Of a DNA stretch of 64,000 nt, positions 37,202-46,966 are shown piece after piece. A program made the translations under genes and the position numbers. The stretch's first letter is position 1; each line of letters starts with the position of its first letter. The stretch lies in assembly GCF_902705875.1 (NCBI RefSeq), contig NZ_CACSIK010000003.1, forward strand, positions 62,001 to 126,000. Direction: 5' to 3'. The notes beneath the pieces were generated by a model. The model did not search any database, was not told the DNA's origin, and saw only the letters and a list, made by a program, of their open reading frames with translations. Source of the stretch: Zhongshania aliphaticivorans. Lineage in GTDB: Bacteria; Pseudomonadota; Gammaproteobacteria; Pseudomonadales; Spongiibacteraceae.

Positions 37202-38347
37202 ATGGCACCGCTCTTGCCCACATTAATCTTACGCTTGATACAGCAATTAACGCTCATTAGCCTAATCGCGATCCCTTCGCCAACCATAGCAGACCTTGCC
37301 AATACCAGCAGTTTGAGCACGATCCACCGCTCTTCAGCCTCTTTTCCTGATAGCAATCCCTACCAAGATACGGTGTTACAGGGTGATGGTTATGCCTTTA
37401 TTAATGACAACGACAGCTTGCTGGATAATTTAAAACGAATTTATGACGAAGGGCTTGCCCTGCAAGCCAGCTCCCGCGGGCTTCTTGTTATCCCTGGTGA
37501 TGAAGCCGAGTTGGTTTCTGAGTTGGAAAATGCCAACAACGACAAGACCAGTTTTAGCGCTGGTGGACACCTCGCCTTACTCACCCAACAGAAAGATTGG
37601 ATTGTTGTTGCTGGCTCAGAATTTAATGGCAGTGGCGAATTTATATACGATGAAGATGATGCTACCCGCCTGCGTTTTGCAACAGTTTTAGGCCTATTTA
37701 ACCTTGGTGAATTGCAATCTGCTGTTAATGTGTCGGCGTTATGGAAAAACTACCTTGGCATAAACCACCGTTTCTCGCTGCAAGCCTTTCCCAACACGGT
37801 AATAGGCATTACCGCAAAGCTACAGAGTATTAGCGTGATAGAACGCAGTATTTCTATTGAGGAATACGATGAGGACAAGCTGTTTGATCGCGGTCGCGAT
37901 GTCGAAAGTAAGTTTCAGCTAAATGCCGATTTAGGCATTCAACATCAAATGGATAACTGGACTTTTGGGATTGATTTTAATGATATTTATCAGCAAGTGA
38001 TAAAAGGGTCAGAGGGTACCCCATACCAGCAACGCACCCATATTAGCGGTGATGTACACTATTTGCAGGAATGGGGGCGACTCGGCTTGCATGCTGACAT
38101 TACTCCTCAAAATGGTTTTGGTGAGCTGGCTTCACGCAGAGCCTACGGTGTTAACGCCTTGCTGCCTTTCAGCGAAAAACTTAATATCCTACTGGGTTAC
38201 ACATGGCTAGATAGCCACAAGGACTCCGATTTACCCACTGCCGGGCTTTACTACCATTTAGGTGACATGCTGAGGATTGAGGCCCAAGTTAGCTACGCAG
38301 GGCCTCGTGAGTTCGGTGGTGGCGTTAGCCTGCAGCTGCCACTTTAG
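37202..38347 (+). CDS. Unknown exported protein, probable outer membrane beta-barrel
   Basis: 381 aa. It has an N-terminal signal (LTLISLIAIPSPTIA-DLA). The C-terminal 250 residues alternate polar and aromatic/hydrophobic residues with Gly/Asp turns (FRLAFPN, YLQEWGRLGLHADITPQ, ILLGYTWLDSHKDSDLPTAGLYYHLGDMLRIEAQVSYAG) and end in GGVSLQLPL, consistent with barrel strands. It loosely recalls the TraF-like outer membrane family (conjugal-transfer-named chromosomal proteins), but I cannot confirm this. The start lacks a clear ribosome site. Its stop lies eight bases from the convergent GMC gene. Confidence 0.65.
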   Translation: MAPLLPTLILRLIQQLTLISLIAIPSPTIADLANTSSLSTIHRSSASFPDSNPYQDTVLQGDGYAFINDNDSLLDNLKRIYDEGLALQASSRGLLVIPGDEAELVSELENANNDKTSFSAGGHLALLTQQKDWIVVAGSEFNGSGEFIYDEDDATRLRFATVLGLFNLGELQSAVNVSALWKNYLGINHRFSLQAFPNTVIGITAKLQSISVIERSISIEEYDEDKLFDRGRDVESKFQLNADLGIQHQMDNWTFGIDFNDIYQQVIKGSEGTPYQQRTHISGDVHYLQEWGRLGLHADITPQNGFGELASRRAYGVNALLPFSEKLNILLGYTWLDSHKDSDLPTAGLYYHLGDMLRIEAQVSYAGPREFGGGVSLQLPL

Positions 38348-38355
38348 TTCTTGTG

Positions 38356-39978
38356 TTACCCGTCGGTTGGTGCCGAATGTTTCTCTGGCACAAAAGACAT
38401 CGCGTGCTCACTCAAGGCCGTAATGGTAAGCGACGGATTAACGCCTAAATTAGACGACAATGTCGAGCCATCGCAAACCAGCATATTTTTATAGCCAAAT
38501 ACTCGGCTCTGCACATCTACCACACCGTCATCAGCACTGCGCCCCATTCCCGCACCACCCATGCAATGAGCAGTAGCCGGTATATTAAAGAGCACTTCGG
38601 TTATTAACGTTCCCGCCATGCCACCCAAACGTCGTGCTGCTTTCAGGGCAAATTCACTCGCCTCGGGGATGTGGGCGGGAATCTTGGGCCCAAAGCTCAC
38701 CATGCGCTTATTAAATGGCCAGTACCAGCGACGCTTATATAGCATGTCGATGTGCCCATCCAAAGTTTGCATACACAGCAAAATAACCGTCTGCTTTGCC
38801 AAGCCGAAGGGGATTAATGCGCCAAGCGCTTTCTTGGGATTACGCACCAATAAACGCAACATGGTATAAATCCAGGTGATGATTCGCCGCCAGTCCGTTC
38901 TGCCTCTAATCATAGCGGTAACCAGCAATCCCATGGCATCGGAGCCACGAGGATAACGGGTTGCTTCAATATGGGTTTTATCATCAAGATAGATGCCAGA
39001 GCCAATCGCGATGCCGGCATCCATATTGTCTTCATTAGGTAAACGCACACCAATTAAGGACTCTGCGTTTGTTCTGACTCGTCGGCCCAGTTGCTGAGAA
39101 ATATTGGGCAGCGACTTTTTATCTCGAAGTTTAAATAATAAGTCCTGTGTACCTAGTGACGAACCGGCAAAAACAAGTGATTTAACACGCCAGCGACGTT
39201 TGTTTCGGAACAGCAACGAGGTACTAGACACCGTGGTGACTTCATAGCCATCTTCGCCATCCGCCTTATTATTGAGTGGCACCACATCAATAACCCGGGT
39301 CTCAGAAAACACCTCCGCGCCTTGTTTTTCAGCCAAGTATAGATAGTTTTTGTCGAGGCTATTCTTGGCATTGTAACGACACCCAACCATGCAACCACCA
39401 CAAGCAATACAGCTGTTGCGGTCTGGGCCTTCACCATCAAAATAAGGATCTGGATAAGAGCTTCCCGGCGTATCGCCCTCCTTGCCAAAAAATACGCCCA
39501 CTTGGGTTTTATAAAATGTATCTCCACAACCCCAATCGTCAGCGGCCTCTTTTAAAAGGTGGTCGGCGGGGCCAAGAATACGATTTTCGGTGACACCCAA
39601 CATCTTCTGAGCCGTCGCGTAATGAGCGGGCATTTCAGCCACCCAATCCTTAAGACCGGCCCAGCTGCCCTGCTCCCATATTTCAGTCTTAGGGACTAAT
39701 AAGGTATTTGCGTAGGTTATTGAACCACCACCCACTGCGTTGCCATGCAGGATTAATACATGTTTGAACCATTTGATATTAAAAAAACCTTTTAAGCCAA
39801 GCATTGGCCGCCACAACCAGCGATGAAAGTGCCAGTTTGAGCGGGGGTAGGTCTCAGCACTCCAACGCTTACCCATTTCCATCACTGCAACGCTGTAGCC
39901 TTTTTGCGTCAAGCGGTAGGCCGACACAGAGCCACCAAAACCTGAGCCAACAACCAAATAATCAACATCGTATTTCAC
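38356..39978 (-). CDS. GMC-family FAD oxidoreductase (cholesterol-oxidase-like)
   Basis: 540 aa from GTG 39978, preceded by AAAGGTG; the frame extends 20 codons further but those residues precede the FAD motif unnaturally. FAD-binding GxGxxG is VVGSGFGGSVSAYRL at the N-terminus. Then come HGNAVGGGSITYANTLL, a Cys-rich SCIACGGCMVGCRYNAKNSLDKNYL and the late AHCMGGAGMG and SLGVNPSLTITALSEHAM stretch. These are marks of the cholesterol oxidase / steroid-type GMC group, which oxidises alcohols such as sterols. Divergent from a TetR gene with shared operators, so likely repressed by it. Confidence 0.87.
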   Translation of the reverse strand: MKYDVDYLVVGSGFGGSVSAYRLTQKGYSVAVMEMGKRWSAETYPRSNWHFHRWLWRPMLGLKGFFNIKWFKHVLILHGNAVGGGSITYANTLLVPKTEIWEQGSWAGLKDWVAEMPAHYATAQKMLGVTENRILGPADHLLKEAADDWGCGDTFYKTQVGVFFGKEGDTPGSSYPDPYFDGEGPDRNSCIACGGCMVGCRYNAKNSLDKNYLYLAEKQGAEVFSETRVIDVVPLNNKADGEDGYEVTTVSSTSLLFRNKRRWRVKSLVFAGSSLGTQDLLFKLRDKKSLPNISQQLGRRVRTNAESLIGVRLPNEDNMDAGIAIGSGIYLDDKTHIEATRYPRGSDAMGLLVTAMIRGRTDWRRIITWIYTMLRLLVRNPKKALGALIPFGLAKQTVILLCMQTLDGHIDMLYKRRWYWPFNKRMVSFGPKIPAHIPEASEFALKAARRLGGMAGTLITEVLFNIPATAHCMGGAGMGRSADDGVVDVQSRVFGYKNMLVCDGSTLSSNLGVNPSLTITALSEHAMSFVPEKHSAPTDG

Positions 39979-40024
39979 GTTCGAAAGCACCTTTTTAAGC
40001 GCCAACACATAGCGCAACACAATT

Positions 40025-40069
40025 TGACAACAGAGCATGTCACTTTACATCTGACATCAACTCATGTCA
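40025..40069. promoter_or_regulatory. Two tandem TetR-type operators
   Basis: Two palindromes of identical form TGACA-N8-TGTCA, at 40025-40042 and 40052-40069, centred 27 bases apart, fill the gap between the GMC gene and the TetR gene. They are good candidates for binding by the TetR protein. Confidence 0.7.
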
Positions 40070-40079
40070 AAATTTCTAT

Positions 40080-40760
40080 ATGTCAGAGCTAAATAATGAA
40101 AACACCCGTCATCAAGGGCCAAAATCCCCACAAGTATCACGCCGCTACCGTGGTAGCAGTGGCGATCAGCGCCGCAACGAACGCTACGAACAATTGCTCA
40201 ATGCGGGCTTAAACGTGATTGGTAGCCAGGGTTATGCCGCAGCCAGTGTGCGCAGTATTTGCGCTGAAGCAGGCTTAACAGAACGCTATTTTTATGAGTC
40301 TTTCGCCAATCGTGAGGCATTATTAGCTGAGGTTTATCAAACCCAAACTCGTTTTCTAAAGGGACGAATGTTGGCGGCGTTTGAGCGCTCAGAACGGAAC
40401 ACCAGTGCCTTTTCTCGGGCTGGCTTAAAAGCCTTTTACGACACCCTTTATGAAAACCCGAATGTTGCCAGACTATTATTATTTGAAGTGCTGGGTGTCA
40501 GCGACACCATTGATTTGCTCTACTACGAAGCCATGGAAGAATTTGCGGTATTAATACGCACCTTGGCGGAATCGCTTGGTCTAGCAGATATTTCTGAGGT
40601 GCCAAACCAAGGTATGGTCTACGCAGGATTAGTGGGCGCCGTATTACAAATTGCCCGCCGCTGGGCGCTAACCAATTACAGTGAGCCAGTGGATAATGTT
40701 ATCGAAAGCAGTTTATTTTTATTTGTTGCCGCCACCAACTACAGCGCCACACGCAGCTAA
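40080..40760 (+). CDS. TetR-family transcriptional regulator
   Basis: 226 aa. The N-terminal helix-turn-helix is RYEQLLNAGLNVIGSQGYAAASVRSICAEAGLTERYFYESFANREALLAEVY (residues ~36-88), the remainder an all-helical ligand domain. It lies directly after the two palindromic sites and is transcribed away from the GMC oxidoreductase, so it probably represses both itself and that gene until a lipid- or steroid-like ligand is present. The ligand is inferred from the neighbour only. Confidence 0.92.
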   Translation: MSELNNENTRHQGPKSPQVSRRYRGSSGDQRRNERYEQLLNAGLNVIGSQGYAAASVRSICAEAGLTERYFYESFANREALLAEVYQTQTRFLKGRMLAAFERSERNTSAFSRAGLKAFYDTLYENPNVARLLLFEVLGVSDTIDLLYYEAMEEFAVLIRTLAESLGLADISEVPNQGMVYAGLVGAVLQIARRWALTNYSEPVDNVIESSLFLFVAATNYSATRS

Positions 40761-40769
40761 CTATGATTG

Positions 40770-41531
40770 CTATTCCAATACGAGCTGAGAGCCAACTGAC
40801 TCAAGCTCGGCTTTGTGCTGCTGCCATTCAGGCATCGCCTCCGCCATTAAGGCGTAAAACCGAGGGCTATGATTGAATTCTTGTAAATGGCACAGCTCAT
40901 GAACTATCACATAATCAATGCAGCACTGCTTAGCTTTTATCAAATGTGTATTTAAGCAAATACGGCCATCGGCAGAGCAGCTCCCCCAGCGCGACCGCAT
41001 CCGCCTAAGCCGTAATTGCGGTACGTCTTCCACCCACGGTAATCGCGCTGCCCAAAAACTTAATCTTTCACCAAAAATCACTTTCGCCTGCTGCAAATAC
41101 CAACGCTGTAAGGCCTCTTTCACCTTGGTGCTCGTCTCTGCATTACCACTGATATGCAATATACCCTCGGCCATTGTTACAGCAGCTCGCCCCGCATTTA
41201 CCGCAATAGCCAATACTAGTGGCTCCCCCATAAAATCATGGCGTTGACCGTGCTCGTAGCACGGCGCCGAAGCCCGCTGCAAACAATGCCAGTGCTGGCG
41301 TTCATATATCCAATCTCGGTGGCGGTGCAACATATCTTCGATGTCTACGGCCCGCGTCGTGAAAGGCGCCCGCAACACCACGCCTGCTGGCCCAACCTGA
41401 AGGCTCAACTTACGCCGCCGCCGGCGACTTCGAATAATGGTAATGGGGATGGTTTTATCTCGACACTGCAAGTATTGCTGACTTTGCAATTCCGCAGCGC
41501 GTTTAGATTTGAACTTCGTTAACATGGCCAT
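40770..41531 (-). CDS. YgjP-like M48-type metallopeptidase (DUF45)
   Basis: 253 aa. The zinc motif is VIVHELCHLQEFNHSPRFYALM, giving HExxH plus a downstream His; just ahead are the family LRRMRSRWGSCSADGRICLNTHLI residues. YgjP/DUF45 proteins are soluble SprT-like metallopeptidases of unknown substrate, often near restriction or repair genes. Start uncertain among GTG 41534, ATG 41531 and ATG 41525, none with a good ribosome site. It converges with tetR with a nine-base gap. Confidence 0.85.
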   Translation of the reverse strand: MAMLTKFKSKRAAELQSQQYLQCRDKTIPITIIRSRRRRRKLSLQVGPAGVVLRAPFTTRAVDIEDMLHRHRDWIYERQHWHCLQRASAPCYEHGQRHDFMGEPLVLAIAVNAGRAAVTMAEGILHISGNAETSTKVKEALQRWYLQQAKVIFGERLSFWAARLPWVEDVPQLRLRRMRSRWGSCSADGRICLNTHLIKAKQCCIDYVIVHELCHLQEFNHSPRFYALMAEAMPEWQQHKAELESVGSQLVLE

Positions 41532-41582
41532 CACTATGTGGATATAGGCGGTAACATGAACTGCCTTCTGCGGCAGACTTCC

Positions 41583-43094
41583 TCACAAATGCGGGGGAAA
41601 TTCACAACTGAAGATCGCACCGCCATCTGGATTCGCAACAAAACGAATATCGCCACCGTGTCCCTGCATAATGGATTTTGACACCGACAAACCGATACCC
41701 ATACCCCCCTCTTTAGAAGTCACAAAAGGGCTGAACAATTGCTCTTCGATTTCTGGCGCCAAGCCTTCGCCAAAATCTTTTACTTTAAAGCAAACCATTC
41801 CATTGTCTTGATAAGTACTGAGCTCTACCGGGTTTTTCTGGCCCGCTTTGGCGGTCGACTCCATAGCGTTGCGAATCAAGTTCAAAGCGACTTGTTGCAG
41901 CTGTACTTCATCGGCCATGATTTTTGGTAGATCCTCGGTTTTGGTCATGTTTACTGAAATCGCATTCACCCGAGAATCAACCTCGGCAAGCGCCAGCACG
42001 TCTTCCAAAACTTCATTTAAATCTAAAACTTCCCGTCCACCTGACGGTTTTTTCACATAGCTGCGCATACGCTGAATAACTGCCGCGGCACGCTCGGCCT
42101 GAATCGTAATTTTGCCCAGCACCTCATCCATTTTCAGACGGCGGTCATCAGGTAGGTCAGCCAATAATCGCTGAGCTACACGAGCATAATTAGTGACAGC
42201 GGTCAGAGGCTGGTTTACCTCGTGAGCGATTCCCGCCGCCATTTCACCGCCAGTACTAAGCCGCTCTATATGCGCTAGATGCTGCCGCTGGCTATCCATT
42301 TCTTCCCGAGCTTGCTCCAGAGCATGCTGGTTTTGCAACCACTCGCTAATGTCTCGTAATACCAATACCGCACCGCCTTCGGCACGTGGCGTTGCATTTA
42401 ATGCCACCGGCGCTAAGCGCCCTTGCCGCGTACTGATACTGACGTGCTCTTTACGCAGGCCCACGCCACCCTCGCACAATAATGCGAAAGATTGATTTAA
42501 GGCCTGATCATTAGGAAATAATTGCAGCTGGGAGAATAGCTCACCGATACAATCCCCCGCGGCCCAGCCGGTCAATGCCGCAGCCTGAGAGTTCATGGAG
42601 GTTACTCGGCCCTCTACATCCAAGCCCACAATCCCTTCATCAACCGCGTTTAGAATTTGCTGATTTTCATCTTCAAGTTCAATATTCCGACGTGCTAAAG
42701 CGCGCTCAAGGCGCTGGATTTTAATATGGGTTCGCACCCTGGCCAGCACTTCATCGGTCTGAAAAGGTTTAGCAATATAATCCACACCACCAATGGCCAA
42801 GCCATGTACTTTAGACTGACTATCGGTGAGAGCCGACAAAAATATCACCGCAATATCTGCCGTATCAGGATCTGCTTTAAGGCGTTCACAAACCTCAAAA
42901 CCATCCATGCCTGGCATCATGACATCAAGTAGGATTAAGGCTGGGCGAGCCCGCTTTGCGGTATACAGTGCCGATTCACCGTCACGAGCTGCCAGTAAGC
43001 GGTAACCACTGCCTTCAAGTGTTTTAAACAGTACTTGTAGGTTTGTTGGGTTATCGTCAACCAATAATACTTGTTCACTACTGGTATCAGACAT
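41583..43094 (-). CDS. REC-PAS-histidine kinase (FixL-type kinase with N-terminal receiver)
   Basis: 503 aa. An N-terminal receiver (acceptor Asp in LILLDVMMPGMDG) is followed by a PAS domain (residues ~145-255), a dimerisation helix with AAGIAHEVNQPLTAVTNYARVAQ (intact His) and an ATPase domain ending GMGIGLSVSKSIM. The HEVNQPL H-box is the class that phosphorylates FixJ/TodT regulators. Its start overlaps the stop of the large kinase gene by eight bases, so the two are coupled. It may be phosphorylated at its receiver by the upstream kinase. Confidence 0.93.
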   Translation of the reverse strand: MSDTSSEQVLLVDDNPTNLQVLFKTLEGSGYRLLAARDGESALYTAKRARPALILLDVMMPGMDGFEVCERLKADPDTADIAVIFLSALTDSQSKVHGLAIGGVDYIAKPFQTDEVLARVRTHIKIQRLERALARRNIELEDENQQILNAVDEGIVGLDVEGRVTSMNSQAAALTGWAAGDCIGELFSQLQLFPNDQALNQSFALLCEGGVGLRKEHVSISTRQGRLAPVALNATPRAEGGAVLVLRDISEWLQNQHALEQAREEMDSQRQHLAHIERLSTGGEMAAGIAHEVNQPLTAVTNYARVAQRLLADLPDDRRLKMDEVLGKITIQAERAAAVIQRMRSYVKKPSGGREVLDLNEVLEDVLALAEVDSRVNAISVNMTKTEDLPKIMADEVQLQQVALNLIRNAMESTAKAGQKNPVELSTYQDNGMVCFKVKDFGEGLAPEIEEQLFSPFVTSKEGGMGIGLSVSKSIMQGHGGDIRFVANPDGGAIFSCEFPPHL

Positions 43095-46000
43095 CGTTTA
43101 ACGCTGCCTCATTCGTAGCTTGGACCAGTAATCGCGCCAGCTTCTCAAAATCAAATTCTCTCAAGTACTCTTCGGCCTCATCAACAAACCCCTCGCATTC
43201 AGGAGCCCGGCTACGTATTTGTTGCAGTAACTCACGAAGCGAGGTTACATCACCAACATCAACAGCGGCGCTCAAATCCTGTAAATCCTGTTCTTTAGGC
43301 AAGATAAAATTGCTTAATGGGGCCGCCTTAGAAACAACAGCCTGATGCGTATTTTCACCCTGTTGAGAAGGTAGGTCACAGGTCTCTGCCACGACTTTTA
43401 GTAAATCGCCAATACTGATTGGTTTTGGCAAAAAGCCGTCGCAACCAACCTGTACGGCTTCTTCCATCATATCCTCATCTGTTGTCGCAGATGCCATAAT
43501 AATGGCGACATCGCTCATCCCCATTTCTTGTTTAATCACCCGAGTTGCTTCCATGCCGTCCATACCCGGCATGCGTAAATCCATTAAAACTAATTGCGCA
43601 GGTCGCTGTTTTAAATGTGCTATTACCTCTAAGCCATTCACTGCTTCTCGCACATCGGTAGTCACATCCTCAAGCATACTCAGTAATAAATGACGATTCA
43701 CTGCAACATCATCGGCAACAATAATCGCTGGGTTCTGGCCAACCCCGCTCACCAGTTCAGCAACCGCAGGCTCTTGCACCTCTTCCATCAGCTCGCCAGC
43801 TATTGAATCGACTTCCACGTCTAGTAAGGGCACATCAAAATAGAAGCAAGCACCTTGTCCAAACTCACTACTAACATTCAAGCTTCCACCCATAGCCTCA
43901 ACTAAACGGCGACAAATAGATAAGCCCAGCCCAGTACCTTTGCCATCTTGTGGATTAACCTGGCGGAAGGGCTCAAAGACATCACGCAACTTTTCTTGAG
44001 GAATGCCCATGCCGCTATCGGTAACGGAAAACATAAGTTGCTTGGTTTCAAGATTGGCATGTAGTTTTAATACCACACTGCCCACACTGGTAAATTTCAC
44101 TGCATTATCGAGAAGATTAACCAAGACCTGACGCAACTTCACTTCATCAATTTGCACTTCGTCAGGTAAATCTGACGCTCGCTCAACAAGGAATTCTAGG
44201 CCCTTGGACTTTGCCCTGTGGGCAACAATATCACTAACATTTGACACAATATCGTCAAGTTTATTAGGACGACTAACAATATCTATATTGCCACTTTCAA
44301 TCTTGGCCAAATCCAATACGTCATTGATCAGAGTCAATAAATGCTTGCCGCAACTCTCTATCGCTCGTAAATATTCTTGGCTACCGGTGGGGATGCCTTT
44401 ATCGCGCTGTAATAGTTGCGCATATCCAAGCACACCATTTAATGGCGTGCGAAGCTCATGGCTAACACTGGACAGAAATTGGCTTTTTGCATGTAAGGCA
44501 TCTTCCGCCGCGATACGCGCATTCACCAGCTCCTGCTCAATACGCTTGCGCTCAGTAACATCTGTCATGATACCCATGGCGCGTATTGGCTTGTCATTCT
44601 GGTCATTTTCGACAACATCGCCACGGCTGTATATCCAGCGGAAATTGCCTGCCCTGTCCTTCACCCGAAACTCGACACTATTGCCGGTGGCCAAGCCAAG
44701 CCAGCTATCTACGGCAGAGGCAATAATCTGCATATCATCGCCGTGCGCAATTTCCTTAAATGCACCAACGGGATAAGGCTTAGCGGGAGCATGGTAGCCA
44801 AGCATTCTAAAAAAGCTCTCGCCCACGGTCACTAAGCCCGTTTGCAAATCCAAATCCCAGAGATGGTTTTGAGCCGCATCCAACGCTAACTGAAAGCGTC
44901 GCTCACTAAGCTTTAAAGCGCGTTCAGTCTCGGTACGCTTTTCCACCATAAAGTTGGCGTCTTCCGCTAAGCGCTGAAACTCGGCAAAGGGCAGACGCTC
45001 AATATTAATGGCGGTTGAACGCTTACTCGCATCGGCAAAGAATTGCTGAAAGATATGAAAACCACCGGCACTTCGTCTCGCCAACCAGCGTGCTGCGATG
45101 GTCGAAAATATCATTAATACAAAAGCGATAACCACAATAAAGCGGACATGCTCTTTGACACGCTCTTGCAGTGCGGCACGCTCGTCGCCTAATTTGACAT
45201 TAAGCTCATCGAGAAACACCCCAGACCCGATGACCCAGCCCCAAGGTTCAAAGCGACGAATATAGGAGATCACCGGCTTTTTCTGGCCATCGCGATCCAG
45301 CCAACTTAATTCGGTAAACAGGCTGTGATCTTCACCACCCACTCTGGCGCTTACCCCAACAATATCTGGCATCAGCAGGCCAACATTACTAGGGTCGTAG
45401 GCATTCACTAATTGTCGACCATCTTTATCAACAACAAATAAAATAGAGTTATCGGGATCAATGGGAACGGCTGCGATTCGTTCGATAACCTCTCGTTTAA
45501 GCCGATTCAACTCATCGCTTAAATAAATACTGGCACCAATATAAATATTCAGCGGCTTATAATAATAAACAAAACTGAAATTGCGCTCAGTGGCAATACG
45601 GCTGTCCGGATCCGTAAAACGGTATTCGACAAAATCGTATTTTTTATCTTGTAAAGCTGATGCGATCTGTGACGAAAAGGCGTTGACAGTCGCATCATCA
45701 GTCATTCTTTTGTCAGCAGTAGGGTTCATTGGCGGCAGTAATGCTCGACCATTCTCGTCAAATAGAAAGAAAAAGCCTTTATTATTTAAAAATCGCAGCG
45801 ATCCCATGGTTGCGCGCAAGCGGGTAAGGCGCTCAGCGTTACTCTCACCGACAAATTCCTTGCGGGTATCCTCTATCAAGGAGATACCTACAGCGACCTG
45901 CTGGCGTAAGTCGTTATAGAGCTGACGATTGAGCTGAGTATGTTTAAAATCTAAATATTCAACGGCTTTGGCCACTTCACGACGCAGTAATTCACGCCGC

Positions 46001-46155
46001 GATTCGACGTAACTATCCCGCCACGCCTCACTTTGCTGCGTGTAACGCTCATATTCTTTAGCAATCCAGATATAGCCGAATATCGCCAAAGGAATCGCCG
46101 ATAATGCGACTAGGCTCAGGAGATATATCTGTACTAAACTGCGCTTAGTTCGCAT
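43087..46155 (-). CDS. Hybrid sensor kinase: double Cache, PAS, HisKA, HATPase, receiver
   Basis: About 1022 aa. An N-terminal membrane helix is followed by a large periplasmic part with two Cache modules (KGFFFLFDENGRALL..YYKPLNIYIGASIYL and VVDKDGRQLVNAYDP..RRFEPWGWVIGSGVFLDEL) up to about residue 330. A second membrane helix precedes a PAS domain (~430-540), an H-box SVSHELRTPLNGV, an ATPase domain (DSGMGIP, GTGLGLSI) and a C-terminal receiver (LVLMDLRMPGMDG). Cache modules of this kind bind small organic acids or amines. ATG 46155 has AAGGG at the right distance; TTG 46161 is less likely. Coupled to the REC-PAS kinase gene. Confidence 0.93.
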   Translation of the reverse strand: MRTKRSLVQIYLLSLVALSAIPLAIFGYIWIAKEYERYTQQSEAWRDSYVESRRELLRREVAKAVEYLDFKHTQLNRQLYNDLRQQVAVGISLIEDTRKEFVGESNAERLTRLRATMGSLRFLNNKGFFFLFDENGRALLPPMNPTADKRMTDDATVNAFSSQIASALQDKKYDFVEYRFTDPDSRIATERNFSFVYYYKPLNIYIGASIYLSDELNRLKREVIERIAAVPIDPDNSILFVVDKDGRQLVNAYDPSNVGLLMPDIVGVSARVGGEDHSLFTELSWLDRDGQKKPVISYIRRFEPWGWVIGSGVFLDELNVKLGDERAALQERVKEHVRFIVVIAFVLMIFSTIAARWLARRSAGGFHIFQQFFADASKRSTAINIERLPFAEFQRLAEDANFMVEKRTETERALKLSERRFQLALDAAQNHLWDLDLQTGLVTVGESFFRMLGYHAPAKPYPVGAFKEIAHGDDMQIIASAVDSWLGLATGNSVEFRVKDRAGNFRWIYSRGDVVENDQNDKPIRAMGIMTDVTERKRIEQELVNARIAAEDALHAKSQFLSSVSHELRTPLNGVLGYAQLLQRDKGIPTGSQEYLRAIESCGKHLLTLINDVLDLAKIESGNIDIVSRPNKLDDIVSNVSDIVAHRAKSKGLEFLVERASDLPDEVQIDEVKLRQVLVNLLDNAVKFTSVGSVVLKLHANLETKQLMFSVTDSGMGIPQEKLRDVFEPFRQVNPQDGKGTGLGLSICRRLVEAMGGSLNVSSEFGQGACFYFDVPLLDVEVDSIAGELMEEVQEPAVAELVSGVGQNPAIIVADDVAVNRHLLLSMLEDVTTDVREAVNGLEVIAHLKQRPAQLVLMDLRMPGMDGMEATRVIKQEMGMSDVAIIMASATTDEDMMEEAVQVGCDGFLPKPISIGDLLKVVAETCDLPSQQGENTHQAVVSKAAPLSNFILPKEQDLQDLSAAVDVGDVTSLRELLQQIRSRAPECEGFVDEAEEYLREFDFEKLARLLVQATNEAALNDV

Positions 46156-46338
46156 GCGCAACCCTTATTGTGTTTAGCAATCGCGATGTCGCGTTGCAGC
46201 TTAATAGGCGAAAGCTTATCCAGTCTTGACGCTTATCGCCAGTATCTATCAATTAAATCATAGATTAGACGTGCCAATAACGTGTATTTTCATGGTAGCC
46301 TAATCACATCCACAAACGGTAATGGCAAGGACGTAACA

Positions 46339-46956
46339 ATGACTACAGAAGCGACGGTGTATCTCGTTGAAGATGACGAAGCCGTACGAGACTCTCTGCA
46401 AATGGTATTAGAGTCAGTTGGCCACAAAGTAGCCAGCTATTCACGAGCCGATTCATTCTTAGAAGAATACTCGCCAGAGATGGCTGGATGCATGGTCTTA
46501 GACATTCGCATGCCAGGTATGAACGGCATGGAGCTTCAGCGCCAACTCAATACCCGTAATTCTATTTTGCCGATTATCTTTGTTACCGGTCACGGTGATG
46601 TCCCCATGGCGGTAGATGCCATGCAGCGTGGCGCCGTAGATTTTGTGCAAAAGCCCTACCGTGAAGAAGAGCTATTGGGGAAAATCCAACAAGCCATCGC
46701 GGCTGATGCAGAAAATCGCGCAGACTTAGAAGAAAAACATAAAATTCGCGGCAAGCTCACCGAGCTTACACCCCGCGAGAGCCAAGTCATGGAGCTAATG
46801 ATAGAAGGCAAGGCGAACAAGGTTATTGCCTACGACTTGGATATTAGCCAAAGAACTGTAGAAATTCACCGCGCCCGCGTTATGGAAAAAATGGGCGTAC
46901 GCTCATTGGCACATTTGGTTCGCATGGTGATGGCAGCCCAAGACACTAGCAACTAG
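46339..46956 (+). CDS. FixJ-type response regulator (receiver + LuxR HTH)
   Basis: 205 aa from ATG 46339, which has AAGGA upstream; an in-frame extension to 46282 is not credible. The receiver has VYLVEDDEAVRDSL, acceptor Asp in MVLDIRMPGMNG and the FixJ-type FVTGHGDVPMAVDAMQRGAVDFVQKPY. The C-terminal LuxR helix-turn-helix is LTPRESQVMELMIEGKANKVIAYDLDISQRTVEIHRARVMEKMGVRS. It is divergent from the two-kinase operon and is the probable output regulator. Confidence 0.94.
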   Translation: MTTEATVYLVEDDEAVRDSLQMVLESVGHKVASYSRADSFLEEYSPEMAGCMVLDIRMPGMNGMELQRQLNTRNSILPIIFVTGHGDVPMAVDAMQRGAVDFVQKPYREEELLGKIQQAIAADAENRADLEEKHKIRGKLTELTPRESQVMELMIEGKANKVIAYDLDISQRTVEIHRARVMEKMGVRSLAHLVRMVMAAQDTSN

Positions 46957-46966
46957 CAAGCTACAA

